Assembly (NCBI RefSeq): GCF_001676705.1
Contig: NZ_CP016170.1
Location: 5,580,001-5,644,000, forward strand
DNA length: 64,000 nt
From: Bordetella bronchialis
GTDB taxonomy: Bacteria > Pseudomonadota > Gammaproteobacteria > Burkholderiales > Burkholderiaceae_B
Direction: 5' to 3'
Shown: positions 43,531-52,272 of the stretch, one piece after another
Layout: each line of letters starts with the position of its first letter
Numbering within the stretch: the stretch's first letter is position 1
Notes under the pieces: model-generated
What the model was told of the DNA's origin: nothing
The model's database searches: none
The model's input: only the letters and a program-made list of their open reading frames with translations
Position numbers and translations under genes: made by a program

Positions 43531-44943
43531 TCATAGCAACCGTGGTCCCGCGATCTCATCCAGGCTCATTAGGGCCTGCGCCGCGACGTTAGCCGAGAAA
43601 CCGAAATATGGCGCGAAATAGTGCCTTCTAAGAATGCGCCGCGATTTCTCTTGCTGTTGCCAGATGACCTCGTCGTTCAGCAGCCGAGCAATGGCATTGG
43701 CGCCAGGCTGCACGTGGACAAGATATTTCCGAATGCTTACGTCTGGCGAATCCTCGCCTGTAAGCTCATCCTGGTGCGCCCCCGGCACATCGAGCAACAG
43801 GAGCCGCTTGTCGGCATATATCCCTGCCAAGGGCGGCCCGCCATAATCGAACAGCATATAGTCGGCAAGTTGATATAGCGGCAGATTGTCCGTCGCATCG
43901 GCCAGTATGCAGCTGAAGGCGTGCCGGCGAAGCTGTTCAACGCGCTCAGGTTCGCTATCCGCCATGAACGGATGCAGCTTGACCACGACGTTGTAGCGGG
44001 CCATCAGGGCGCTTATTTCTTCATCGAACCAGCCCACGGACGAAAGCGTCTTCCATGTCGGAAGCCATACCACTGTTTCCTTCCCGGGGTCGCAACCATA
44101 GCGTTCCGCCAGCGCGCGGCGGTCGGGCTTATCGGTGAAGTAGCGGTCAAAACGCGGGTAGCCTATCTGTACGATCGCAGCATCACTGCAATGCGCGAAA
44201 TTCATGGCGTGGTAAGGCCCGAAGCACATGATTACGTCATACAGAGCATTCCACGGGGACAGGTTCCACCCAGATTTACCCGCCGCGTACATATACCGCA
44301 CGTTTCGCTCCGCAAGTCGAGTGATGAGCGGCCGGTCTCCTAACTCAACGGGATGATTGGACACCAGGGTCCGATATTTCGTGTTCGAGGCGAGAAGCTC
44401 GGCGCTCGACTTGATGCCACATCGCCATGTTGCGAACACGTCCCGATCCAAGGACGCAGCCGAATCATGGAGGACAATATCGAAGGAGCCTTCAGGCAGT
44501 ACATCCCACACCGGGGCGAAATGATTCCGCAGTTCCAAGCTCTGCACCAGGAACGCGACACGCTCCACGACCGGCCCGTTGTGCGGGGCGGGTCGATTAT
44601 TACGTGGAGCCACAACTTGCGCGGGCGACCAAGCAGCCGCGCGCCGGGCGGCCAGCACCCTTAGCTCTGCCTTCACCTCGTCGAACATCTCCCGGGTAGA
44701 GGCGTGCGCAAGCTCTGCGCGCGTGGAAAGGTCCGCGAAGTCAGTTCGGGAAACCAGTTGCGCCAGTCCGACCCGGATTGCGCGCGTTTCGTTGCCTACG
44801 GACGATACACTCGCTTCCAGCGCTTCTAGACGTTGACGCAGGGCCGCCGCGCCGGTAAGCAGGTCTCGGGATTTTCTAAGGAAATTTCGACAGCTCACTA
44901 TATACCTGTTGATGGTGGCTAACGTGGCCACGGTCGAACCCAA
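43531..44943 (-). CDS. CDP-glycerol glycerophosphotransferase (TagF)-like protein
   Basis: A protein of up to 470 residues; the first codon is uncertain (in-frame GTG codons follow). Residues about 20-95 look like a coiled coil. The C-terminal 340 residues resemble the GT-B glycerophosphotransferase domain (IMCFGPYHAMNFAH..., GYPRFDRYF, VVWLPTWKTLSSVGWFDEEI, VVKLHPFM, YMLFDYGGPPLAGI). Such enzymes transfer a phospho-group from a CDP-linked donor. Lying just upstream of the kinase-led operon that should make a CDP-linked phosphoramidate, it is a candidate for the transferase that places it on the glycan, but transfer of glycerol-phosphate or another CDP-alditol is equally open. Confidence 0.75.
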   Translation of the reverse strand: MGSTVATLATINRYIVSCRNFLRKSRDLLTGAAALRQRLEALEASVSSVGNETRAIRVGLAQLVSRTDFADLSTRAELAHASTREMFDEVKAELRVLAARRAAAWSPAQVVAPRNNRPAPHNGPVVERVAFLVQSLELRNHFAPVWDVLPEGSFDIVLHDSAASLDRDVFATWRCGIKSSAELLASNTKYRTLVSNHPVELGDRPLITRLAERNVRYMYAAGKSGWNLSPWNALYDVIMCFGPYHAMNFAHCSDAAIVQIGYPRFDRYFTDKPDRRALAERYGCDPGKETVVWLPTWKTLSSVGWFDEEISALMARYNVVVKLHPFMADSEPERVEQLRRHAFSCILADATDNLPLYQLADYMLFDYGGPPLAGIYADKRLLLLDVPGAHQDELTGEDSPDVSIRKYLVHVQPGANAIARLLNDEVIWQQQEKSRRILRRHYFAPYFGFSANVAAQALMSLDEIAGPRLL

Positions 44944-45290
44944 AAACGGATACGGTCACATGCTTACGGAACTGCCGCCATATCCACAAGGAACACGTTG
45001 CGATTCCGCACATCGCATCGGTATCACCGCAACTGAAGCGCCGGGCAGCGATTCAGGCCTCGAGGCGGGACCAGACTACGGCCAAACACGTCGCGAAGGA
45101 TGATAACAGCCGCGCTGCGGGCCAACCGAACGGGGCGCGCGCCCTAATTGATGGACCGCCCTATGCTAAAACAGACGAGTCCTCCGCGCGACACCACGGC
45201 CGCGGAGGCCAACGCCGATCCGCCCGTATCAGCCGAGCGGGCGATGCATGGCGGAAGTGGCTGCTTTCGCACACTACGAGATGAACAAAT
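44944..45290. other. Divergent intergenic region, TagF-like gene and methyltransferase gene
   Basis: About 347 bases separating two divergent genes, presumably holding both promoters. I see no convincing -35/-10 pair, operator palindrome, RNA fold or gene in it. Confidence 0.5.
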
Positions 45291-46082
45291 ATGGCGATTC
45301 CCTATCACGTCAAGTTCCCCTACATCGACCTATGGAAAGGGCTGATCCGCGGCAAGCTACTGATTCAGCGCCGACTGCGGAGGCATCTCCGGGACCAGAG
45401 CAAGGGATGGCCTAGCGAGCAGCGCTACACGCACGGGTACTTCTATCAGGGTCTGGAGGAACTGGGGATCACCGGAGCGAAACCCACCGGCTTCCGATTC
45501 AGGCAGTACGACGTGGATGCCATTCTCAAGGACGCCGATGTACTTGATATTGGCAGCAATTGCGGGTTCGTGGCGGTGTACTGCGCCAGGCTGGCCCGCT
45601 CTGTCGTTGCTGTAGAGCTGAACCCCTACCTTAACCGCATTGCGATGGAGACCGCCCGTCATTTCAAACTTCATAATGTCGAGGTGGTTGAAAGCGATTT
45701 CACCAAATACGAAACCGACAGAAAGTTCGATGTCGTCCTTTCTTTTTCCAACCATCATACCATCGACGGCAACCTCAACATGGGCTTCGAGGCCTACATC
45801 GAAAAGATCGCGGGAACGCTTAAACCAGGCGGTTATCTGCTATTTGAAAGTCATAATGTCTTCGCCCCAGGAGCCGGGGGGGTCGGCGACGATGGCGACA
45901 TGGAGCAGAAAGTGGCGATCATGAATAGGCTTTTCGACATCGAGCGCTATAAGATGGTCCGCTGCTTTCTGAAGCACGGAGTGGAAGACCTGGACAAGCT
46001 ATTCATCGTGGCCCGGCGTTCCGACTCCCCACGCCCTGTGGAATTCGACTTGTCGAAAGCAATCCAGAGATACGAATACTAG
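45291..46082 (+). CDS. Class I SAM-dependent methyltransferase
   Basis: A 263-residue Rossmann-fold methyltransferase. Motif I is DVLDIGSNCGFVAVYCA (about residues 83-99), followed by VAVELNPYLNRIA and VVESDF. The C-terminal region has FDVVLSFSNHH and LKPGGYLLFESHN. It is the only plus-strand gene between 37 and 59 kb. Its substrate is not visible; phosphoramidate O-methylation, as in C. jejuni where methyltransferase genes flank the Cj1415-1418 set, or capping of the O-antigen are both plausible. It converges on the GT2 gene with a 27-base gap. Confidence 0.82.
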   Translation: MAIPYHVKFPYIDLWKGLIRGKLLIQRRLRRHLRDQSKGWPSEQRYTHGYFYQGLEELGITGAKPTGFRFRQYDVDAILKDADVLDIGSNCGFVAVYCARLARSVVAVELNPYLNRIAMETARHFKLHNVEVVESDFTKYETDRKFDVVLSFSNHHTIDGNLNMGFEAYIEKIAGTLKPGGYLLFESHNVFAPGAGGVGDDGDMEQKVAIMNRLFDIERYKMVRCFLKHGVEDLDKLFIVARRSDSPRPVEFDLSKAIQRYEY

Positions 46083-46109
46083 GCGACCAGACCCATAGGC
46101 GGGTGGATT

Positions 46110-47108
46110 TCACGCCGTGCGGCGCGCGAGGGCCTGGTACCTCCACGGGTCTGCATGCACCGAAGCGCTGTTGTAGAGAATCTTAAAAGGATCCAGGCGC
46201 AAACGTTCACACACCGATGGGAATGAAGAATCATCGAAGAGACCGATCCATCGTTGCATCCCGCGCGCCCGTACCTCGCTCCTGGGATGAGCCATCAGGA
46301 ACAAAGACTTCTCCACGGCGGACAAGGGCTCGTCCGGTTCCGCGCCCACCCCGAACACGTGACGAAACGCGGCACGGATCACCGCCGGTTCGGCCAGATC
46401 GAGCGCCCGCTCAATGACGACAGGTATCTCGGCAAGCGTGCCGAGCTCGCGGTCATTCGAGCTCAAGTTGCGGACATGCCGTCGGTACTGGACATCCCGC
46501 TCTTGCGATATACCGAGCGAACAGCCGGCGCCGCAGGCGCGCAACCAGTAATCGTAATCTTGAAGCTGTATCAGACCTTCATGGAAAAGCCCGATGCGCT
46601 GGACTGCCTCCGCACGCATCAAGACTGTCGGCGCGCAGAGGAAATTATCCCTGAGCAGCAAGCGGCAAAGCATCGCGTCCGGCGCCGGCACTGTATCGAA
46701 GAACACCGGGTACGCGGTGTCCGGCAGCCGGCGCCCGTCACCGTCGATGAGGACGGGCCACGAGAACACTATGTCGTGCCCGCCGCTCCTGGCGAAGGCG
46801 AGTTGTCTGGAAAACCGCCCGGGCAGGCAAACATCATCCCCACCTAGCAGGGCGATATGCTCGCCTTCCGCGGCCAGCATTCCGGCATTGATGGCGGCGC
46901 TGGGACCTCGGTTCGCTTGACGGATCAAGCGAACCGAGGTCCCGAATACCGATTGCACTTTGTCGCCGCTATCGTCGGTCGAGCCGTCATCGACCACGAT
47001 GACTTCGAGGTGCCCCTGCTGCTCGGCGAGCACACTCCGGACCGCGTCGCCGATGAATCTGGATTGGTTGAAGACCGGGATAACGACGGATACGGAAGGC
47101 TTCGGCAT
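46110..47108 (-). CDS. Family 2 glycosyltransferase
   Basis: A 332-residue GT-A glycosyltransferase. The nucleotide-binding start VSVVIPVFNQSRFIGDAVRSVLAEQ (about 5-29) and VVDDGSTDDSG (39-49) are typical, as are the AINAGMLAAEGEHIALLGGDDVCLPGRF segment with its metal-binding acidic motif and a later QLQDYDYWLRAC (about 184). It probably builds the O-antigen repeat. It lies 4 bases after the FdtB-like aminotransferase gene at the end of the long minus-strand O-antigen operon. Donor and linkage are unknown. Confidence 0.9.
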   Translation of the reverse strand: MPKPSVSVVIPVFNQSRFIGDAVRSVLAEQQGHLEVIVVDDGSTDDSGDKVQSVFGTSVRLIRQANRGPSAAINAGMLAAEGEHIALLGGDDVCLPGRFSRQLAFARSGGHDIVFSWPVLIDGDGRRLPDTAYPVFFDTVPAPDAMLCRLLLRDNFLCAPTVLMRAEAVQRIGLFHEGLIQLQDYDYWLRACGAGCSLGISQERDVQYRRHVRNLSSNDRELGTLAEIPVVIERALDLAEPAVIRAAFRHVFGVGAEPDEPLSAVEKSLFLMAHPRSEVRARGMQRWIGLFDDSSFPSVCERLRLDPFKILYNSASVHADPWRYQALARRTA

Positions 47109-47112
47109 GCCG

Positions 47113-48213
47113 TCACGCCATGAAGGACTTTATCAGGCCCGCAACGCTATCGACGTCCTCCATCGACATCTGCGGCCAGATAGGGAGCGAAAGGGACTGC
47201 CGCGCCACGCGAGCTGCAATAGGCAGGTCATCATCCGTGAGCGCCATGCCGGCATAGGCCTGCTGCGCGTGAGGCGGAATCGGGTAATGAATCAGCGTCG
47301 TTACGCCTTTCTCGGCCAGGAAGTGCTGCAGTTCGTCCCTTCTATCGGTCCGGACCACGTATAAGTGATACACGTGTTCCGCGCCTTCGGGTACGTGAGG
47401 CAGCGCAAGGCCCTGGACACCGGCCAGCGCTTGCGTGTAGCGCGCGGCTATCGCGCGGCGCGCCTCGTTCCATTGGTCCAGCAATGGAAGCTTTACCGAA
47501 AGCAATGCCGCCTGGATTTCATCCAGACGCGAGTTCACACCGGCGACCTGGTGCACATACTTCTGCGTCGACCCGTAATTGCGCAACCTGCCCAGCTCTT
47601 CCGCCAGCGCATCATCATTGGTCACCACCGCGCCGCCGTCACCCAAGCCGCCCAGGTTCTTCGTCGGGTAAAAACTAAACGCCGCCGCATGCCCCAGCAC
47701 GCCGGCTCGCTTGCCCTTGTAGAGGGCGCCATGTGCCTGCGCCGCGTCTTCAAGCACGAACAAGCCGAACTCATCGGCGATCTTCATGATCGGGTCCATG
47801 TCGGCCGGCAAGCCGAAAAGATGCACCGGCATAATGGCCTTGGTATTGCCGTTGATCTTCTCCCTGATTCTGGCAGGGTCGATGGTGCAGAGTTTCTCGT
47901 CGACCTCCACCGGAATCGGCGTTGCACCAGTCATGGACACAGCCAGCCACGTTGCGATGAACGTCTGTGAAGGGACCAAGACCTCGTCACCAGGTCCGAT
48001 ACCTCGGGCACGCATTGCAAGCGCCAAGGCGTCAAGTCCATTGCCCACGCCGATACAGTGGCGTGCGCCGCAGTAGTCGGCAAACGCCTTCTCGAAGCGG
48101 GACAGTTCCGGCCCCATAATGACGTGACCGCTAGCGAGGACGCGGCTGAAAGCGCCTTTCAGTTCTTCCGCGAGCGGTCCATGTACTGCCTTGATGTCGA
48201 AGAAAGGGATCAT
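47113..48213 (-). CDS. DegT/DnrJ/EryC1 aminotransferase, FdtB-like
   Basis: A 366-residue PLP-dependent sugar aminotransferase. The PLP lysine is in [19 protein letters not shown] (about 180-198) and the pyridine-binding Asp in [11 protein letters not shown] (about 154-164). A 3-ketoisomerase-like gene lies directly upstream with a 4-base overlap, which is the FdtA-FdtB arrangement for dTDP-3-amino-3,6-dideoxyhexose synthesis (Fuc3N or Qui3N). The exact epimer cannot be told. The amino group may then be acylated by the acetyltransferase at 59203 or the formyltransferase at 41679. Confidence 0.88.
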   Translation of the reverse strand: MIPFFDIKAVHGPLAEELKGAFSRVLASGHVIMGPELSRFEKAFADYCGARHCIGVGNGLDALALAMRARGIGPGDEVLVPSQTFIATWLAVSMTGATPIPVEVDEKLCTIDPARIREKINGNTKAIMPVHLFGLPADMDPIMKIADEFGLFVLEDAAQAHGALYKGKRAGVLGHAAAFSFYPTKNLGGLGDGGAVVTNDDALAEELGRLRNYGSTQKYVHQVAGVNSRLDEIQAALLSVKLPLLDQWNEARRAIAARYTQALAGVQGLALPHVPEGAEHVYHLYVVRTDRRDELQHFLAEKGVTTLIHYPIPPHAQQAYAGMALTDDDLPIAARVARQSLSLPIWPQMSMEDVDSVAGLIKSFMA

Positions 48214-48650
48214 TTGTTGCCTCGTTGCGCGACCGCGGACAGGAAGTCCTGATAATCACGGATGTAATCTGACTCCTGGTACGGCATGGAAGCCAGAACC
48301 AGGCAAACCGCGCCGGAAGAGAAATTATTAAGTTCGCGCCAAACGAACGACTTCATCAGGACCCCCTGCCACGGCCGGTTGCAGCTTATCTTGACGCGTT
48401 CGTGGCCATCATCCACGATCAGGTCAAAGCTGCCGGCAACGGAAATAATGAGTTGCTGCAATTCATGGTGGGCATGCCCGGCGCGCTCCTCGCCGCTCGG
48501 GACATCGTATAGGTAATACACCCGCCTGATCGGAAAGGGTACGTGGCGCTCGCCCTCCACGAAGGTCAGGTTGCCGCGCGGGTCGGTTATCTTGGTCAGA
48601 TCCACCAACTCGATCGCGCCTCCAAGAAACGTTTTGGTCGGCTCTGTCAT
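48210..48650 (-). CDS. dTDP-4-oxo-6-deoxyhexose 3,4-ketoisomerase (FdtA-like)
   Basis: A 146-residue cupin of the FdtA/WxcM family. ATG at 48650 with AAGG upstream is preferred; a TTG at 48677 overlapping the preceding stop is possible. It shows [11 protein letters not shown] (about 25-35) and [41 protein letters not shown] with the active-site His pair (about 42-82). It moves the keto group from C4 to C3 of dTDP-4-keto-6-deoxyglucose so that the aminotransferase downstream can act at C3. The dTDP substrate would need RmlA and RmlB, which are not in the window. Confidence 0.88.
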   Translation of the reverse strand: MTEPTKTFLGGAIELVDLTKITDPRGNLTFVEGERHVPFPIRRVYYLYDVPSGEERAGHAHHELQQLIISVAGSFDLIVDDGHERVKISCNRPWQGVLMKSFVWRELNNFSSGAVCLVLASMPYQESDYIRDYQDFLSAVAQRGNK

Positions 48651-48673
48651 ATTCGCGTCTACCTTACTCTGAT

Positions 48674-50563
48674 TCAATTTGTATGCCTCTCCGACGACCT
48701 CACGGCATTGACGACATCGCGCAGCTCGACATGATAGTCGTCATGCACGCTGAAAATGTCGTCGCGGCGGTAGGCCCGTGGCCCTTGCATGATCGCGACT
48801 TCGGCGCCGGATGCGCGCCCCAGCAATTGCCACATATACAACTGGTGGCTGTGATGGTCCGACGCCAGCACAATAACGCGTGTACCGGGCCTGCACCACG
48901 CGATATTGGTCATCTGGGCGCCTGTGGGGCCTACCACGACGTCCGCCTGCTCAAAAACCCCTATCTGCTCCTCGATGGACAGTTTTTCGGGGTGGACCAC
49001 CTCGAAGCCCAAGTCCATCAACCCAGCCTCCAGCTCGTCCTGGTTGAGCAGGTTGCGTATCGCCCCGCGCCGGGCGGCGTATACCTTCCGTCCTCTGCTG
49101 GGGCCGACGAGGCCTCCGATGGCGTGGCGGCAGCGATTCACGACTGCCCGGATACGCTCGACGTCAAGCGCGGTCTGCCTCGCCGCCACACCGCCCTCGT
49201 AAGCGTCTACCACCACCGAAACGTCCGAAGGCTGATATAGAGTCTCCGTCCTGTAGAGCGTGTACCGCTCCAGTTCGACTATGCGCCGCCGACCACCATT
49301 CGCATACAAGAGTAGACGTCGCAGATTATCGTGCAGCCCTTCGTCGATCAACAATGGAACATGCGCGGGTATATCCGTCTGTTCGACGAGCAAGAGCCTT
49401 GGCAACACCTCGGTAAGGAGGTGAAAATAGTTGGACGAATATTCGTGCATCAGGCTGATTCCGGAGGTCAGCCGGGCAAGCTGCCGAAGCCCGAACCCGA
49501 TGTAGAACTTCGATGATTCCGTCCGACGAGCCCGGCCGTATTTTACCCACGCCCCCGGCTCGTCGAAGAAAAAATCTTCCTCATCGTGGATTAGGGTTTG
49601 CGCCCCGCCTAATACGTAACGCGTGCCGGCCAACACATGCACGTCCCGCAGTTCTGCGACCGATACTTCCCGCGGGTACGGTTGTGACTCCAGGACGCCC
49701 TCGGCCGTGCCTGCGGCACGATAAATCAACCGGCCTCGGACACCAGCGCCAGCGTCACTGAGGGCCTTCTCGACCGATGCGATCCTGAGTATGGCGGACG
49801 CCGGAGCGGCTTCCAGGCTCAGCGGCAAACCGCTCAGACGTCCATTGAGTGTCGCTATGGACGCGAAATGATTCGGACCTGCGGCCGGACGCCGTCCTTC
49901 GTGTCGGCCATACTGCAGGTAATGGACCAGTGGATCTTGCCCCGCGGCGACGACATCGGGATTCTCGAAGGCATACCATGCCGGGTCGAACAGCGGCCCG
50001 GGTAGATCACCGCGCGGTTGGCCGAACTCTACAAAGTATTCCAGCGGATTCGTCTGCTCGCGGCAAGTGTCTTCATGCTGCGTGACATACCACTCGGTGG
50101 AAAATACCGGATTGGGATCCCGTCCCTCTCCGGCGCCGTATCGCAGGTAATGGACCAGTGGATTCATTCCGCCTGCCGCGACGTCCGGATAGCGTGCCAG
50201 ATACCATGCCGAGTCGAAGTACGGATTGGGGTCCCGGCCCTCCCCTGCCCCGCGGGTAAGGTAATGAACCAGCGGGTTGATTCCCGCAGCGTTAACGTCG
50301 GGATACCTCGCGAGATACCAGTTGCCGTCGAACAAGGGACACGGCTTACGCCCCCGGAATGCACCGACGAAAAGATAATGCAGCCAAGGAAAATATCTTC
50401 CCAGTCTGCCGACACCGGTAGTCGCGTACCACTTCGCGTTGAAAAGAACATCGAAGTCCGCCACACGCGTGGCACGCCATCCCTGTTCCCAGGCCGTGCG
50501 GTAGCGGCGCATCGCGCGCCTCACGCCCTTGACCAGAGTGGTAAATCGATGAATCGGTGTCAT
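48674..50563 (-). CDS. GT61 (DUF563) glycosyltransferase with N-terminal YPDV-type repeats
   Basis: A 629-residue protein. The first 235 residues contain about five imperfect repeats of roughly 37 residues built on the pattern FD-x-x-WY-L-A-R-YPDV-x-x-x-G-x-NPLVHYL-x-x-G-x-x-EGR-x-P-N-P. The C-terminal half is a DUF563/GT61 transferase domain, with EYSSNYFHLLTEVLPRLLLVE (about 367-387), AARRGAIRNLLNQDEL and VVGPTGAQMTNIAWCRPGTRVIVL (about 555). Similar repeats precede other bacterial surface-glycan transferases; their role is unclear. It lies between wzt and the FdtA-like gene, and a paralogue is at 57397. Confidence 0.82.
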   Translation of the reverse strand: MTPIHRFTTLVKGVRRAMRRYRTAWEQGWRATRVADFDVLFNAKWYATTGVGRLGRYFPWLHYLFVGAFRGRKPCPLFDGNWYLARYPDVNAAGINPLVHYLTRGAGEGRDPNPYFDSAWYLARYPDVAAGGMNPLVHYLRYGAGEGRDPNPVFSTEWYVTQHEDTCREQTNPLEYFVEFGQPRGDLPGPLFDPAWYAFENPDVVAAGQDPLVHYLQYGRHEGRRPAAGPNHFASIATLNGRLSGLPLSLEAAPASAILRIASVEKALSDAGAGVRGRLIYRAAGTAEGVLESQPYPREVSVAELRDVHVLAGTRYVLGGAQTLIHDEEDFFFDEPGAWVKYGRARRTESSKFYIGFGLRQLARLTSGISLMHEYSSNYFHLLTEVLPRLLLVEQTDIPAHVPLLIDEGLHDNLRRLLLYANGGRRRIVELERYTLYRTETLYQPSDVSVVVDAYEGGVAARQTALDVERIRAVVNRCRHAIGGLVGPSRGRKVYAARRGAIRNLLNQDELEAGLMDLGFEVVHPEKLSIEEQIGVFEQADVVVGPTGAQMTNIAWCRPGTRVIVLASDHHSHQLYMWQLLGRASGAEVAIMQGPRAYRRDDIFSVHDDYHVELRDVVNAVRSSERHTN

Positions 50564-50682
50564 TGGCCTATGCGTACAGTGAGGAGGAGTATGCCGAATG
50601 ACGCCTTCACCTGCCGCACGACGCAGCGGCGCGGACCCATTGGAGCTTCCGGTTCATGCAGCGAGAGGTGAGCACACACGGC

Positions 50683-51426
50683 CTACACCCCGAAATAGAC
50701 GGGCACGACATCCTGGGGTGGCCCTTCCATCCTTATTTTCCCGTGCTCCAGCCATATAACGCGGTTGCAGGTGTTCATGACCAGCTCGCGAGAATGGCTC
50801 GCGATCACGAGGATATTCGTCGCCGCGACCAATTCCGAGAGACGCTGCTCCGCCTTATGCCGGAAACCCTCGTCCCCGACGGACAACCACTCGTCCATGA
50901 GCAGAATCTCCGGGCGGATTACCGTTGACACGGAAAATGCAAGACGGAGGTGCATGCCGGAAGAATACGTACGGACCGGCATATCGATGAAATCGCCCAG
51001 CTCTGAGAATTCCGCGATCTCGTCCATCCGCTCCTTGATCTCCATCCGGTCCAGGCCCAGCAGCGCACCCCGCAGGAAGATATTTTCCCGGCCGGTCGCT
51101 TCGGGGTCGATGCCGAATGAGATATCGATAAGGGAGCCGATCTCGCCTTTGATACTGGCTCGTCCGCTGGACGGCTCATACACCCCGCTCAATAGCCGAA
51201 GCAAGGTACTTTTACCAGCGCCGTTATGCCCGACGAGGCCCACCCGATCGCCGTCGCGTAGCTGCAGCGTCAGGTTATCCAGCGCACGCACTGTCACCCG
51301 GCCATGCTCGTCCGCGCCGAGTTGGCCACCGGTCGCAACCTGGAACAGCCTCTTCTTCAAGGACCTGGCGCTGGCGTTATAAATGGGAAAATCTACACTG
51401 ACCTGATCGAAATCGACAGATGCCAT
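50683..51426 (-). CDS. wzt: O-antigen/polysaccharide ABC exporter ATP-binding protein (Wzt-like)
   Basis: A 247-residue ABC ATPase of the polysaccharide/teichoic-acid export type. It shows SARSLKKRLF (about 19-28, family-specific), Walker A GHNGAGKST (about 66-74), the signature TYSSGMHLRLAFS and Walker B EILLMDEWLSVGD. It ends right after the ATPase domain, so there is no C-terminal carbohydrate-binding domain that would recognise a capped chain end. It works with the permease encoded immediately upstream (21-base gap). Confidence 0.93.
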   Translation of the reverse strand: MASVDFDQVSVDFPIYNASARSLKKRLFQVATGGQLGADEHGRVTVRALDNLTLQLRDGDRVGLVGHNGAGKSTLLRLLSGVYEPSSGRASIKGEIGSLIDISFGIDPEATGRENIFLRGALLGLDRMEIKERMDEIAEFSELGDFIDMPVRTYSSGMHLRLAFSVSTVIRPEILLMDEWLSVGDEGFRHKAEQRLSELVAATNILVIASHSRELVMNTCNRVIWLEHGKIRMEGPPQDVVPVYFGV

Positions 51427-51447
51427 AGCGAGTTATACCGTTAATTT

Positions 51448-52248
51448 TTATAGCCAGTATGCGATGCGACGACGGAACTTGCCATAAAACAGCAAAGTTA
51501 CCACCCATCCCACCACGGCCATGACGAGCGAAACCACCCAGTTCTCCGTAGACGGCAGTTGACCCAGCAGAGGTGCCCTGACTATCTCGATCAGGTGGAA
51601 AAAGGGGTTGGCGTCGATTATGTAGGCACTTGCGCGGCCTGGAAGCAGATGCGGCAGCCACATAATCGGTGTCAGATAGAAAACGATCTGCAATCCGCTC
51701 GTGACGATCTGCGGAATATCCCGATACCTGGCGCAAATGGTGGCGAGGCAGATGCAGACCCACAACAAGTTGACCATAAGCAGCAGAAACCCAGGCACGC
51801 TGACCAGGGCGACCCAGCCCAATGGTTTTCCGACCACCACCAATACAAGCGGGAATATGACGATGTTGTGGGCCAGGATTATCATGTTCCGCCACAACAT
51901 CCGGAAAATATGCACTGGCAGTGGGATCGGGAGTTGCTTGATGACGGCTTCTGCCGCGATGAACCCCGTGCAACCTTCCGTAATGGCGGTAGAAATGAAC
52001 CCCCAGATGATCAGCCCGATAGACAAGAATGGCAGAAACTGATCCATGGGCGAATTGAAGATCTGGCCGAACACGATGCCGATCGTACCAATCACGACGC
52101 CCATGCTGATGGTCAGCCAAAACGCGCCGACAGAAGAGCGCCGATAGCGTTGCCGTACGTCTTGCCAGCCCAGCGTCCCGGCGAGGTGGTAACGACGCAC
52201 CGCGCCGCCCAGGTCGGACGCCGTCCCAGATATCAGTTTTGTAACCAT
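51448..52248 (-). CDS. wzm: O-antigen/polysaccharide ABC exporter permease (Wzm-like)
   Basis: A 266-residue ABC-2-type permease with six hydrophobic helices. The family N-terminus DVRQRYRRSSVGAFWLTISMGVVIGTIGIVFG (about 29-60) and the C-terminal block YLTPIMWLPHLLPGRASAYIIDANPFFHLIEIVRAPLLG are diagnostic. It transports undecaprenyl-linked O-antigen across the inner membrane. Its presence shows the O-antigen is made by the ABC-transporter route, not Wzx/Wzy. Confidence 0.93.
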   Translation of the reverse strand: MVTKLISGTASDLGGAVRRYHLAGTLGWQDVRQRYRRSSVGAFWLTISMGVVIGTIGIVFGQIFNSPMDQFLPFLSIGLIIWGFISTAITEGCTGFIAAEAVIKQLPIPLPVHIFRMLWRNMIILAHNIVIFPLVLVVVGKPLGWVALVSVPGFLLLMVNLLWVCICLATICARYRDIPQIVTSGLQIVFYLTPIMWLPHLLPGRASAYIIDANPFFHLIEIVRAPLLGQLPSTENWVVSLVMAVVGWVVTLLFYGKFRRRIAYWL

Positions 52249-52272
52249 GAGGAATGTGCGAGGGATGATGCG

